In this document: positions 17,199 to 26,037 of the stretch, in pieces
Numbering within the stretch: the first letter of the stretch is position 1
Layout: each line of letters begins with the position of its first letter
Assembly (NCBI GenBank): GCA_963708205.1
Contig: OY970196.1
Span: 2,108,001 to 2,172,000, forward strand
DNA from: CAVYTF01 sp963708205
Lineage (GTDB): Bacteria; Bacteroidota; Bacteroidia; Chitinophagales; Chitinophagaceae
DNA length: 64,000 nucleotides
Direction of reading: 5' to 3'
Notes under the pieces: model-generated
The model's database searches: none
Told to the model about the DNA's origin: nothing
What the model saw: only the letters and a program-made list of their open reading frames with translations
Position numbers and translations under genes: made by a program

Positions 17199-19583
17199 TT
17201 ACTGATTCCATTTCCAATTCCTTACTTCAGGCATATCTATACCGTTTTCCCTTATGTAAAATTTGTGTTCGATAAGTTTGTCTTTCATTTCCTGTTTTAG
17301 ATAAGATGCAGTATCGCCTAATTGCGGTAGCCTGTCTATAACATCCTGCACCAAATTGAACCTGTCCATTTCATTCAGCACTGTCATATCAAAAGGAGTT
17401 GTTATCGTGCCTTCTTCCTTATAACCTCTTACATGAATATTATGATGATTTGTTCGCCGATAAGTAAGACGATGTATTAACCATGGATAAGCATGAAACG
17501 CAAATATTACAGGTTTATCTTTTGTAAATAATGCATCGAAATCTTTGTCATTTAATCCATGCGGATGTTCACTTGCCGGTTGCAGCTTCATCAGGTCAAC
17601 GACATTCACAACTCTTATTTTTAACTCCGGTATTTTTTCTCTTAAAATAGCAACAGCAGCCAGTGTTTCAAGCGTTGGTACATCTCCGGCGCAAGCCATT
17701 ACTACATCTGGCTCTGTGCCTTCATCATTACTAGCCCACTCCCAGATACCAATGCCTTTGGCGCAATGAATTACTGCTTCATCTATCGTTAGCCATTGGG
17801 GTGAAGGGTGCTTACCTGCAACTACAACATTAACGTAATGACGGCTTCTTAAACAATGATCCATCACTGACAAGAGACAGTTTGCATCCGGTGGCAAATA
17901 CACACGTACAACAGATGCTTTTTTGTTAACAACTATATCAATGAAGCCGGGGTCTTGATGTGTAAAGCCATTATGATCTTGCCGCCATACATGGGATGCC
18001 AATAAAATATTTAGTGATGGCAGTTTTTTTCTCCAGCTTAAACATGACGTAACCTTCAGCCATTTTGCATGTTGATTAAACATTGAATCGATAATATGAA
18101 TAAATGCTTCATAGCAATTGAATAAGCCATACCTGCCGGTTAAAAGGTAACCTTCCAGCCACCCTTCACATTGATGCTCACTTAACACCTCCATCACTCG
18201 TCCATCTTTTTTAAGAAACTCATCCGTGTCTTTCGTTTCTGCCTCCCATTGCCGGTTGGTAACCTCAAACACAGCGTTTAGTTTATTCGATAATGTTTCA
18301 TCAGGACCAAATACTCGAAAGTTTTTATGTTCAATATTCAGCCTGATAACATCTCTTATAAATGTACCTAACACCAATGTATCACCGGGTCCGGTTTCAC
18401 TTCTTGTTTTTACTTTAAGTGCATAATTTTTAAAATCAGGCATGCTCAATTCCTGGATATTTTTTCCGCCATTTGTATGAGGGTTAGCGCCCATTCTTTG
18501 TTCGCCTTTGGGGGCAAGCGCTGCCAGTTCATTCAATAAACTTCCATCTTCATTAAACAGTTCCTCAGGCTTATAACTTTTTAACCAATCTTCCAATTGC
18601 TTTAAATGTTCAGGATTAGTTGCAGGATCTGTTAATGGCACCTGGTGCGATCTAAAGGAACCTTCAACTGGCAAGCCATCAACGAACTTAGGACCTGTCC
18701 ATCCTTTAGGCGTTTTTAAAATAATCATCGGATAACAAGGTCTTTCTTCATCGGCATACTTACCTGCATTTGCCTTTATAGTTTTTATTTCTTCAATAAT
18801 CTTGTCAAGCAACTGCCCCATCTTTTGATGCATCTCCATCGGGTCATCACCTTCAATTAAATAAGGTTTCCATCCATAACCCTTAAACAAATGATCAAGC
18901 TCCTGGTAACTGATCCTTGCCAGCAATGTTGGATTCGCAATTTTGTAACCGTTCAAATGAAGAATGGGCAGCACAACACCATCATTTATAGTATTAAGAA
19001 ATTTATTGGAATGCCATGCTGTTGCTAACGGCCCTGTTTCTGCTTCTCCATCACCAATAACACAGGCAACAATCAAATCAGCATTATCAAACACAGCCCC
19101 AAATGCATGGCTTAATGAGTAACCAAGTTCACCGCCTTCATGCATAGAGCCGGGACATTCAGGTGACACATGACTTGGAATGCCTCCGGGAAAAGAAAAT
19201 TGTTTGAACAGTTTTTTCAAACCTTCTTCATCCTGTGAAATATCTGGATAAATTTCTGAATAAGTTCCTTCAAGATAAACATTGCCAACGATGGCAGGTC
19301 CGCCATGACCGGGGCCGGAAATGTAAAGCATATCAAGATCATATTTTTTTATGATGCGGTTAAGATGCACATAAATAAAATTTTGCCCTGGTGTTGTGCC
19401 CCAATGGCCAAGCAACATTTTTTTAATATGCTCCGGCTTTAAGGGTTCTTTCATCAACGGGTTATCACGAAGATAAATTTGGCCTACAGAAAGATAATTC
19501 GCAGCGCGCCAGTAAGCATTTATTTTATGTAAAAGTTCATTGCTTAATTCGTTGTCGGTTGATTCAATATGTTGTATTTCCAT
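17199..19583 (-). CDS. xfp: Xylulose-5-phosphate/fructose-6-phosphate phosphoketolase (copy 1)
   Basis: ThDP enzyme that splits xylulose-5-P or fructose-6-P with phosphate into acetyl phosphate plus glyceraldehyde-3-P or erythrose-4-P. Its 794 residues match the family. Motifs visible are GHGGP (92-96), HEGGELGY (148-155) and the ThDP/Mg motif GDGEAETGP (177-185). The C-terminal domain ends near RGYKEEGTITTPFDM and a long helix. It starts 5 bp after the acetate kinase frame. Acetyl phosphate would normally pass to acetate kinase for ATP, but the adjacent kinase is frameshifted. A paralogue is at 56430-58829. Confidence 0.95.
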   Translation of the reverse strand: MEIQHIESTDNELSNELLHKINAYWRAANYLSVGQIYLRDNPLMKEPLKPEHIKKMLLGHWGTTPGQNFIYVHLNRIIKKYDLDMLYISGPGHGGPAIVGNVYLEGTYSEIYPDISQDEEGLKKLFKQFSFPGGIPSHVSPECPGSMHEGGELGYSLSHAFGAVFDNADLIVACVIGDGEAETGPLATAWHSNKFLNTINDGVVLPILHLNGYKIANPTLLARISYQELDHLFKGYGWKPYLIEGDDPMEMHQKMGQLLDKIIEEIKTIKANAGKYADEERPCYPMIILKTPKGWTGPKFVDGLPVEGSFRSHQVPLTDPATNPEHLKQLEDWLKSYKPEELFNEDGSLLNELAALAPKGEQRMGANPHTNGGKNIQELSMPDFKNYALKVKTRSETGPGDTLVLGTFIRDVIRLNIEHKNFRVFGPDETLSNKLNAVFEVTNRQWEAETKDTDEFLKKDGRVMEVLSEHQCEGWLEGYLLTGRYGLFNCYEAFIHIIDSMFNQHAKWLKVTSCLSWRKKLPSLNILLASHVWRQDHNGFTHQDPGFIDIVVNKKASVVRVYLPPDANCLLSVMDHCLRSRHYVNVVVAGKHPSPQWLTIDEAVIHCAKGIGIWEWASNDEGTEPDVVMACAGDVPTLETLAAVAILREKIPELKIRVVNVVDLMKLQPASEHPHGLNDKDFDALFTKDKPVIFAFHAYPWLIHRLTYRRTNHHNIHVRGYKEEGTITTPFDMTVLNEMDRFNLVQDVIDRLPQLGDTASYLKQEMKDKLIEHKFYIRENGIDMPEVRNWKWNQ

Positions 19584-19588
19584 AATAA

Positions 19589-20775
19589 TTAATTGTTTGT
19601 GTTGAGCAGTTCTATTGTATCGTTCGCAATCATTAACTCTTCATCGGTTGGAATGACATATACTTGCACTTTGCTGTGGTTTGATGATATCAGCCATTCG
19701 TTTTTATTGTTCTTTTCTTCATCCAATTCAATGTTTAAATAATTAAAATCATTACAAATACGTTTGCGAATTTCAGATGAATGCTCACCAATGCCACCCG
19801 AAAAAACGAGCACATTTAATCCATTTAAAATAGCGGTGTAGGCACCAATGTATTTTTTGATTTGATAACAGAAAATATCAATTGCTAAAGCTGCATCTTT
19901 ATTATCTCTTTCTTGCGTTAATAATTCCTGCATGTCGGAGCTTAAACCTGAAACACCAAGCAAGCCTGACTGATGATTAATGATATCATTGAATTCTTTT
20001 GCATCTATTCCACGCTGCATTAAAAACCATGCAACACCTGGGTCAAGGTCACCGCTTCTTGAGCTCATAACAATTCCGCCGGCAGGTGTAAAACCCATGC
20101 TTGTATCAATGCATTTACCTTCTCTTATAGCAGACATGCTTGCACCATTTCCAAGATGAGCTAAAATAATTTTCCCTTTCGCTTCTTTTTCATTTTGCTT
20201 TCGCAGTTGCTGCATTAAATAGCTGTAAGAAATACCATGAAAGCCATATCGCTGAATACCTTCATCAAAATATTTTTTAGGTATTGCAAATGTTTTGCAA
20301 CAGCAGGAATAGTTGTGTGGAACGCTGTATCAAAACAGGCAGCTTGTAATAACTGCGGATGTTTTTGTTTTATGAGTTTGATGATTTGAATTTCTGCGGG
20401 AAGATGATCGGGATCGTAATCAACAATGCCGTTTAATTCATTTAATAATTCATCAGTTATAATTTCTGATTTTGTATGATGCATTCCATGCCCAATACGA
20501 TGCCCAATTGCTTTTACATTTTCAAACCATTCTTGTTTTTCAAGCCATTTAATTAATGAAATAGTTGCGTTATGAAAATCAGAAGCTTTTATATCTTTTT
20601 TAATTTTGTTATCGTTGTGTTTGATGGTGAATGTTGCATTATTTGAACCAATACGTTCAATGTTGCCTGATAAGATTTGCTTTGGCTCATTCTTCTTTTC
20701 ATATAAAGCAATCTTAATGCTTGATGACCCTGCATTAAGAACAAGAACAATAGATTCATTGCCGGGCATTTTCAA
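19589..20775 (-). pseudogene. ackA: Acetate kinase, broken by a one-base deletion (copy 1)
   Basis: The N-terminal half (20775 down to about 20300) has LVLNAGSSSIKIALYEKK, the phosphate-loop start of acetate kinases, and GHRIGHGMHHT. After TIPAVAK the frame changes: the coding strand has four A where five would keep the frame (near 20300). In the shifted frame the protein resumes FAIPKKYFDEGIQRYGFHGIS and continues to a normal C-terminus (FSGGIGEHSSEIRKRI, then NDTIELLNTNN). The intact paralogue at 58849-60024 reads AVAKTFAIPKNYYDQGIQRYGFHGIS here, which confirms the site. The intergenic gap upstream carries a terminator for the BON gene, so a separate promoter is likely. Confidence 0.88.
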
Positions 20776-20877
20776 TTTATTGTGTATTAAAATCTATAAA
20801 AGAAAAATCAATTATTGAAGATAGAGTAAGCCGTTTTTTGCGATAACATTTTGTTTTAATCATTTCACATAAGGGTA

Positions 20878-20920
20878 TAAAAACAGAGAGCAAATATTTT
20901 ATTAAATAAATGCCCTCTGC
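20878..20920 (-). terminator. Rho-independent terminator after the BON gene
   Basis: On the minus strand CAGAGGGCATTTATTT faces AAATATTTGCTCTCTG around a short loop, followed by a TTTTTATA tail. It starts a few bases after the stop of the BON gene. Confidence 0.75.
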
Positions 20921-20925
20921 TTCGG

Positions 20926-21594
20926 TTAAATTGCATATTCTTCTTCTTCCACAAGAAGATTGTTATGGACTTTTGAAACACCTGGAGCTGCCCACGCTGC
21001 ACTGGATGCTTCTTCTTTTTCATTTAACGAAGAAACAAATCCCGATAAGATCACATCTCCATTATAAGTCGTAACCAGAATTTTGTTTGCATCAAGCGAA
21101 GCATTTCTTTGAAAAGCTGATTTTATTTTTTCTTTAACATCAACTGTGTCGACCTTAGGTTTGATTTTAATAAAATTCCAAACCTGCGTAATTCCCGCGA
21201 AATTTTGAATTGCATTTTTCGCTGCAACTTTTTCATACTGCCATTCTACTTCACCATCTAAAGTAACTATTCCATCTTCAACAGTTACGTTAATTTTGTC
21301 ATCAGGAATTGAGGTGTGAAATTTTAAGGCATTGATGACAGCTGCAGCAATTTCTGCATCTGTTTTTTTATTTGCAGGAGAGATGCCTACCTGTAAATCT
21401 ACCGCCACAGCTTTTACACCGCAAACATTTTCTGCTGATTTTTCAGCATCCAGTTTTTTTGTGTAGCTGTTTACGATACCTGAAAGTGTTACGATGGCGT
21501 CTTTCACAGCGACACCTATTTCAGATGAAATTAGAATGGGATTCCATTTCAATTCATCCATAACATCTTTTTGAATTTGAAGATCTGTTTTCAT
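20926..21594 (-). CDS. BON-domain protein with three BON repeats (OsmY-like)
   Basis: A 222-residue protein with three BON domains (about 1-70, 77-147 and 150-217). Each shows the pattern of an amphipathic helix, then IxVxVxDGxVTLxGxV and a second helix (for example INVTVEDGIVTLDGEVEWQYEK). There is no clear signal peptide, so it may be cytosolic, unlike E. coli OsmY. BON domains are thought to bind membranes or phospholipids. It is transcribed away from hsp20, and both genes have the paired FNR-like module, back to back. Confidence 0.88.
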   Translation of the reverse strand: MKTDLQIQKDVMDELKWNPILISSEIGVAVKDAIVTLSGIVNSYTKKLDAEKSAENVCGVKAVAVDLQVGISPANKKTDAEIAAAVINALKFHTSIPDDKINVTVEDGIVTLDGEVEWQYEKVAAKNAIQNFAGITQVWNFIKIKPKVDTVDVKEKIKSAFQRNASLDANKILVTTYNGDVILSGFVSSLNEKEEASSAAWAAPGVSKVHNNLLVEEEEYAI

Positions 21595-21622
21595 AATTTT
21601 TTTTTAGTTTAAAAATATTTTT

Positions 21623-21688
21623 CAAACTTATAATCTCACTCTCTTTGTTTGGATGACATTTATCAAATCAACACATGATTTTCATCTT
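21623..21688 (-). promoter_or_regulatory. Paired FNR-like operator plus -7 element (module 4, BON gene)
   Basis: On the minus strand: AAGAT-N4-ATCAT (21675-21688, two mismatches), 8 bp, TTGAT-N4-GTCAT (21653-21666, full match), 22 bp, then TAAGTTTG (21623-21630), a perfect TAnnTTTG -7 element. The element is 28 bp from the BON start codon. Confidence 0.85.
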
Positions 21689-21706
21689 ATCCGAAACATC
21701 CTAAAC

Positions 21707-21772
21707 CTGACTTAATTCATTTTATTTATTGATCAAAGTCATCTCTTTTCAAACACAGCATAAATAAGTTTG
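21707..21772 (+). promoter_or_regulatory. Paired FNR-like operator plus -7 element (module 5, hsp20)
   Basis: On the plus strand: CTGAC-N4-TTCAT (21707-21720, two mismatches), 8 bp, TTGAT-N4-GTCAT (21729-21742, full match), 22 bp, then TAAGTTTG (21765-21772), again a perfect TAnnTTTG. The module is the mirror of module 4, with only 18 bp between the two. Confidence 0.85.
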
Positions 21773-21806
21773 TCAAAATTTTATTCACAAAAACAAAGGA
21801 GTCTTT

Positions 21807-22238
21807 ATGTCAACAAATGCATTAACAAAAAAAACAAATGTTTTACCATCATTTGTAAATGATTTTTTCAAACCATGGAATGATTGGTTTGATAATGGGT
21901 TTGAAAGAACACTTTTAGTTCCGGCCGTAAACATTACTGAAAATGAAAAGGAGTATCACATTTCAGTTGCTGCACCGGGAATGAAAAAGGAAGATTTTAA
22001 AATTGATCTTCATGGCAATTTGCTTACAATCAGTTCAGAAAAAGAAACAACAACTGAAGAAACTAAAAAGCATTTCAATCGCAGGGAATATAATTATGCT
22101 TCTTTCAGACGTTCCTTCAATCTTCCTGATGAAGTAAAAGCAGATAAAATTGAAGCTAAATATGAAGATGGTATTTTAAAACTTTTGCTGCCAAAAATCG
22201 GATCTTCAAAACCTGCAAAATCAATTGCTGTTAAATAA
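21807..22238 (+). CDS. Small heat shock protein, Hsp20/alpha-crystallin family
   Basis: ATP-independent chaperone that holds unfolded proteins in the cytosol. At 143 residues it is of family length. The alpha-crystallin domain runs from about residue 40 to the end (VPAVNITENEKEYHISVAAPGM, then FNLPDEVKADKIEAKYEDGILKLLLPK). The start has an unusually good Shine-Dalgarno sequence for this phylum (AAAGGAG, 7 bases before ATG). It is driven from module 5 and closed by a strong terminator, so it is monocistronic. Confidence 0.95.
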   Translation: MSTNALTKKTNVLPSFVNDFFKPWNDWFDNGFERTLLVPAVNITENEKEYHISVAAPGMKKEDFKIDLHGNLLTISSEKETTTEETKKHFNRREYNYASFRRSFNLPDEVKADKIEAKYEDGILKLLLPKIGSSKPAKSIAVK

Positions 22239-22257
22239 GCAAATTGAATTTTCGGTT

Positions 22258-22289
22258 GCCTCGCCTTTCCAGACGAGGCTTTTATTTTA
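22258..22289 (+). terminator. Rho-independent terminator after hsp20
   Basis: Stem GCCTCG (22258-22263) pairs with CGAGGC (22274-22279) around a 10-base loop, followed by TTTTATTTT. It lies 19 bp after the hsp20 stop. Confidence 0.85.
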
Positions 22290-22300
22290 ATTAAAAAAAA

Positions 22301-23605
22301 ATGAAAATGAAATTGTGTATGCTTTTTTTTATGGTGGCTTTTTCTTTTGTTAGTTCAGCATCACCAAAGAATTATTATAAAGAGAAAATCATAAAACCTG
22401 CGATAATTCTTCACTATCCTGAGCTTGTAAAAAGATTTTATTCTATTAATGGCAATAATGGAATTTTAAATTTTGCAGAATCAACAAAACTTCAAAAGGA
22501 TTTTTTAATCATACTTGACAGTTCCATTTATTTGGGTCTATATAAAAACCACTATCACTATCAGGACCTGTTTCAACCTGATAGTTTGAAAAATAATTCC
22601 GCCATAATTTCCTCAAGCTATAATTTGTTATTTACTGATGCCTTAATTTCTTTTATACAAGACTTATACACTAAGAATAATAATAAAATTTCTGATGATG
22701 AAATTTCGAAAAAATATGAACAGCAAGATGACGAATTCATTTTAAAAAAAATGATCTCCATACAAAATGGTGAAAGTATTGCAGATATTGTAAAAGAAAT
22801 TGAGCCTTCGGATAATATTTATTGTTCACTGAAAAATGAACTTAAGATTCAAACGGATGTACATGATACTGATAAAATAAAGCAACTTATAATCTACCTC
22901 AATTATTATCGATGGATAAATCATTTTCATTTTGAAAAATTTATCGTGGTTAATATCCCTTCAGCCATACTTAAATATTATCAAGCCGATACAATTGCAT
23001 TATCAATGAAAGTGGTAACAGGCAAGCCATCTACAAAAACTCCAAGATTTGCTGCATATTGCAATGAAGTAGTTTTATATCCCTACTGGAATGTTCCTTC
23101 TTCAATCGCCTTAAAAGAAATATTACCGGTAATTAAAGCATATCCGAAAACTCTGAAGGCGTTGCATATGCAGGTGCTTAATAGCAGAGGCGTAATTATA
23201 CATCCGGAAGATATTGATTGGTCAAAATATTCGCGCAATAATTTTCCATACTCATTTCGGCAATCAACAGGCTGTGATAATTCTCTTGGAGTAATTAAAT
23301 TTAATCTTACAGATCCATTCAGTGTTTATTTACATGACACGAATAATAAATTAGCATTTGAAAAACAAGAACGCTTTTTGAGTCATGGTTGTATTCGCGT
23401 TGAAAAACCACTTGAACTTGCGAACAGCATTTTGCCTACTCCTGTTGATTCTTCTTATATTCGGGCTTGTCTTAAAGATCAGCAACCTGTTCTATTACAG
23501 CTTGATTCTCCCATTCCGGTATTTGTTATTTATAGTACGGTTGATTTAGACATTAATAAAGAGGTAGAATATTATAATGATATTTATCGGTTAGCAAATA
23601 ATTAG
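22301..23605 (+). CDS. L,D-transpeptidase (YkuD family)
   Basis: Cell-wall enzyme that forms or edits peptidoglycan cross-links outside the cytoplasmic membrane. The start MKMKLCMLFFMVAFSFVSSAS is a signal peptide. The YkuD domain occupies about residues 220-390, with the catalytic motif SHGCIRVEK at 361-369 (His362, nucleophile Cys364) and an upstream partner region VVTGKPSTKTPRF. The N-terminal ~200 residues form a helical domain like those of the larger YcbB-type enzymes. It begins right after the hsp20 terminator, so it probably has its own promoter there. Confidence 0.9.
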   Translation: MKMKLCMLFFMVAFSFVSSASPKNYYKEKIIKPAIILHYPELVKRFYSINGNNGILNFAESTKLQKDFLIILDSSIYLGLYKNHYHYQDLFQPDSLKNNSAIISSSYNLLFTDALISFIQDLYTKNNNKISDDEISKKYEQQDDEFILKKMISIQNGESIADIVKEIEPSDNIYCSLKNELKIQTDVHDTDKIKQLIIYLNYYRWINHFHFEKFIVVNIPSAILKYYQADTIALSMKVVTGKPSTKTPRFAAYCNEVVLYPYWNVPSSIALKEILPVIKAYPKTLKALHMQVLNSRGVIIHPEDIDWSKYSRNNFPYSFRQSTGCDNSLGVIKFNLTDPFSVYLHDTNNKLAFEKQERFLSHGCIRVEKPLELANSILPTPVDSSYIRACLKDQQPVLLQLDSPIPVFVIYSTVDLDINKEVEYYNDIYRLANN

Positions 23606-23620
23606 AATAATAAATAAAAA

Positions 23621-24418
23621 TTACAAAGCAGCTTCTAACTTTTCTAATTTTTCGTTGACAGCTTTCATCAAAGAATTTTTTTTGTTAATCAATTTTAGCT
23701 GAATATCTATTAAATTTTTTTTCTCTCTTTGGTTTTTAAGCACATTCAAGTACCGTTCTTGCAAAAGTTTTATTTGTGACTCTTCATCTATGATGCTTCC
23801 AATATTATCAATGATATCTTTAAATTTTTCTTTCTTCAAAATTATTTTAGGCAAGGCTTTATCATTTGCTAAATAAGATAAATTATAAAACAAATCCTTA
23901 AGGCATTTTCGTATTTCGTGCAATGTTTTTTCATCTTTAATTTTAGTAAGCATATTGTTTAATCTTACTATTTTCTTTTCATTGAATTTTTTGATTAGTG
24001 ACCTGGTTAATTTTTTTGGTAAACCTTTCAAGATCAAATTCTCTGAACTTGAAAAGTTTTTATTCTTCATCATTTCTATTATTTCTTTTTTTAAAATGTT
24101 TTTTTCTTCATCCAGGCAAATGAAATACGCATAAAGATTTGTGTGTTCTTTTGAAATTTCATTTCTCAGATTTTTTTCATGAAGTTGTATGTTGCGCAAT
24201 ATTCCAACATTTCTGTAAAAAGACTTTAGTAAAATAGGAAGTGTTGTACCGGTGACTTTTTTTGTGTTTAATAATCTTAAGAGTGCACGCAATTTTTTTA
24301 CTTCTACACGAAAATTATGGATCTCTTCTGCATTGAAATTTAATACGATTACCTGCTGTAGTTTTTTGAGTTTTTTGAAGCTTTTTTTGATTATATTTTC
24401 AATCTCCCGTTTTTTCAT
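23621..24418 (-). CDS. CHAD-domain protein
   Basis: A 265-residue, lysine-rich, fully helical protein. The CHAD (conserved histidine alpha-helical) signature is visible as IHNFRVEVKKLRALLRLL near residues 35-52 and again as LHEIRKCLKDLFYNLSYL in the second half. CHAD proteins bind polyphosphate, and some sit beside triphosphate tunnel enzymes; none is seen here. I start it at ATG 24418 (MKKREIENII) because the 53 codons upstream read like non-coding sequence. Link to phosphate or stress storage is inference. Confidence 0.8.
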   Translation of the reverse strand: MKKREIENIIKKSFKKLKKLQQVIVLNFNAEEIHNFRVEVKKLRALLRLLNTKKVTGTTLPILLKSFYRNVGILRNIQLHEKNLRNEISKEHTNLYAYFICLDEEKNILKKEIIEMMKNKNFSSSENLILKGLPKKLTRSLIKKFNEKKIVRLNNMLTKIKDEKTLHEIRKCLKDLFYNLSYLANDKALPKIILKKEKFKDIIDNIGSIIDEESQIKLLQERYLNVLKNQREKKNLIDIQLKLINKKNSLMKAVNEKLEKLEAAL

Positions 24419-24653
24419 GATGTTATAATAATTAATTTTTTCATCACAATTTTTATTATGAATTCTGCAAGCAAAATATAAGTCACAATAATTATAATCA
24501 TACTTCCAAAAATTAATTCTGACAATGGATACAATTAAAAAATATTTTGAAACGACAAATAAGGTAGTATCAGACAAACAGAAAAAATGAAGAAGCTAAG
24601 TTGATAAATGGTTTGCGCAATGATCGTTTTATTATTTCAATTTTGTACGCGAA

Positions 24654-25139
24654 TTAATGATGTACAATTTCATAAGACCAGGAATCGATCTTTTCAAATC
24701 TTCCTGTTTCCTCTTCGATATGAATTGCAAATACAATTCCCTGGATATCATTCAAATCCACAGGCATGAAGGGAAAGCTTTTGCCAAGTTCCATCTTAAT
24801 TGTTTTGCTGTGGTTAAAATGTGCGGGATGTCTCATAATCAATTCCAGCGCTGCTTTTCGCTTGCCTTCATCAATAATTTCTTCGAAAGTTCCCCACGCT
24901 ATTGCAGTTTCCCATTTTTCATTTTCATTTGTGCTTTCCACTTCAAAACAAACTTTAGGATTTTTACGCATCATATCAATTTTCATTCCCTCATATGAAT
25001 GGCAATAAATTAAATGCTCATGATAAACATAATTAAGAGGAACGATGTAAGTTTTGCCATTGGCGTAACAACCAAGTCTTCCGTATGATTGTTTTTCTAA
25101 AAGATCTTCTGTTTCATTGTGATTGAGTATTCCAAACAT
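24654..25139 (-). CDS. Pyridoxamine 5'-phosphate oxidase-like flavin-binding protein (copy 2)
   Basis: A 161-residue split-barrel protein, clearly paralogous to the one at 13319-13831 (shared YIVPLNYVYHEHLIYCHSYEGMKIDMMRKNPKVCFEVE and the WGTFEEI strand). It likely binds FMN, a related flavin or haem; the reaction is unknown. It is preceded by module 6, with the -7 element 14 bp before the start codon, so it is a single-gene member of the proposed regulon. Confidence 0.82.
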   Translation of the reverse strand: MFGILNHNETEDLLEKQSYGRLGCYANGKTYIVPLNYVYHEHLIYCHSYEGMKIDMMRKNPKVCFEVESTNENEKWETAIAWGTFEEIIDEGKRKAALELIMRHPAHFNHSKTIKMELGKSFPFMPVDLNDIQGIVFAIHIEEETGRFEKIDSWSYEIVHH

Positions 25140-25153
25140 GATTTATTTTTTGA

Positions 25154-25219
25154 TAAAACTAAAAGACTTTATTTCTTTTAAAAATGACAATCATCAATGC
25201 AGAACATGATTATTTGCAT
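25154..25219 (-). promoter_or_regulatory. Paired FNR-like operator plus -7-like element (module 6, PPOX copy 2)
   Basis: On the minus strand: ATGCA-N4-ATCAT (25206-25219, right half intact), 8 bp, TTGAT-N4-GTCAT (25184-25197, full match), 22 bp, then TAGTTTTA (25154-25161, one mismatch to TAnnTTTG). Confidence 0.8.
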
Positions 25220-25245
25220 ATAAACAACATATTCAGGCAAAAGGA

Positions 25246-25524
25246 ATGATTAAAATCATTACCCATGGCAATCTCAAATCATTATTCTTGAAAAAAAGCT
25301 CTAATAATTTTCCGCCAAAAAATTTTATGCCAAAAGAAATAGAAAAAAACAAAAAATCACAAAGTGCGGAGGCAACTGCTATATATAATAATGAGCATCC
25401 AAAACTAATAGCTGATATGAAAAGCGAAGTAAATAGTTTTATAAAAAAAGCAGTAACAACCGAAAAATGTTGTGGTTGCAATGGCTTATGCAAGAAGAAA
25501 AATACAGAACACAAAGTTGATTAA
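25246..25524 (+). CDS. Small cysteine- and lysine-rich hypothetical protein
   Basis: Up to 92 residues, with a likely alternative start at 25327 (MPKEIEKNKK). The C-terminal part contains CCGCNGLC, a compact four-cysteine cluster that could bind a metal. No family is recognised. It is transcribed away from the PPOX gene. Either start is possible and the whole gene is only moderately supported. Confidence 0.45.
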   Translation: MIKIITHGNLKSLFLKKSSNNFPPKNFMPKEIEKNKKSQSAEATAIYNNEHPKLIADMKSEVNSFIKKAVTTEKCCGCNGLCKKKNTEHKVD

Positions 25525-25643
25525 TCTCATCGTATGAGATGATTGCTGTTAATCTATTTATTTTTAAAATTAAGAAACTTGCATTACTGTTTATAAATAG
25601 GTACAATTTTTTTAACCACCTGATTAAAACCAAATGCTTTGTA

Positions 25644-26024
25644 ATGGAAGAAGATGACAACTATAAAATGTGTGTGGCAAAAGAAATTTCTTTAAAAAGC
25701 ATCCAACAAAAATTCAATCAATATTATCCTTTTTTAAAAATTGAATTTTTTAAAATCCCAAAGGAAACTGGAGGTAAAATGCAATTAATGAGTGACGATG
25801 AATTGCGAAAGAAAAAAAATGGCTTGCCGCAAAATATTACTATAGATTTCAACAACAATAAAAAGGTTCATGAAATAGAAACAGAATTAAAAAATTTATT
25901 TGGTTTTCCCGCGCAAATGTTTCGAAGGTTGGGCAATGTGTGGGTTGAAACATCATTAACGCAAGACTGGACAGTTGAAGAGCAGAACACTGCAGGCAAA
26001 CAAATCAGCTTGCACTTTCAATAA
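25644..26024 (+). CDS. Hypothetical protein, about 126 residues
   Basis: A soluble protein with an orderly alternating pattern (LKSIQQKFNQYYPFLKIEFFKIPKE, then ITIDFNNNKKVHEIETELKNLFGFPAQMFRRLGNVWVETSLTQDW), which argues for a real gene. I prefer ATG at 25644 (MEEDDNYKM) over the 35 codons upstream, which look non-coding; ATG at 25665 is also possible. The function is not recognised. It converges with the response regulator gene, leaving 13 bp between them. Confidence 0.65.
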   Translation: MEEDDNYKMCVAKEISLKSIQQKFNQYYPFLKIEFFKIPKETGGKMQLMSDDELRKKKNGLPQNITIDFNNNKKVHEIETELKNLFGFPAQMFRRLGNVWVETSLTQDWTVEEQNTAGKQISLHFQ

Positions 26025-26037
26025 GTATCTTGATCAA

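Noticed and set aside
20776..20877. Search for the paired FNR-like module before the first acetate kinase gene
   Set aside because: A TAGATTTT-like element is present, but no palindromes occur at the expected distances; only a lone ATGAT half-site is visible.
24488..24501. Single near-match ATAAT-N4-ATCAT upstream of the CHAD gene
   Set aside because: No second palindrome at 22 bp and no -7 element at the fixed distance, so it does not belong to the module set.
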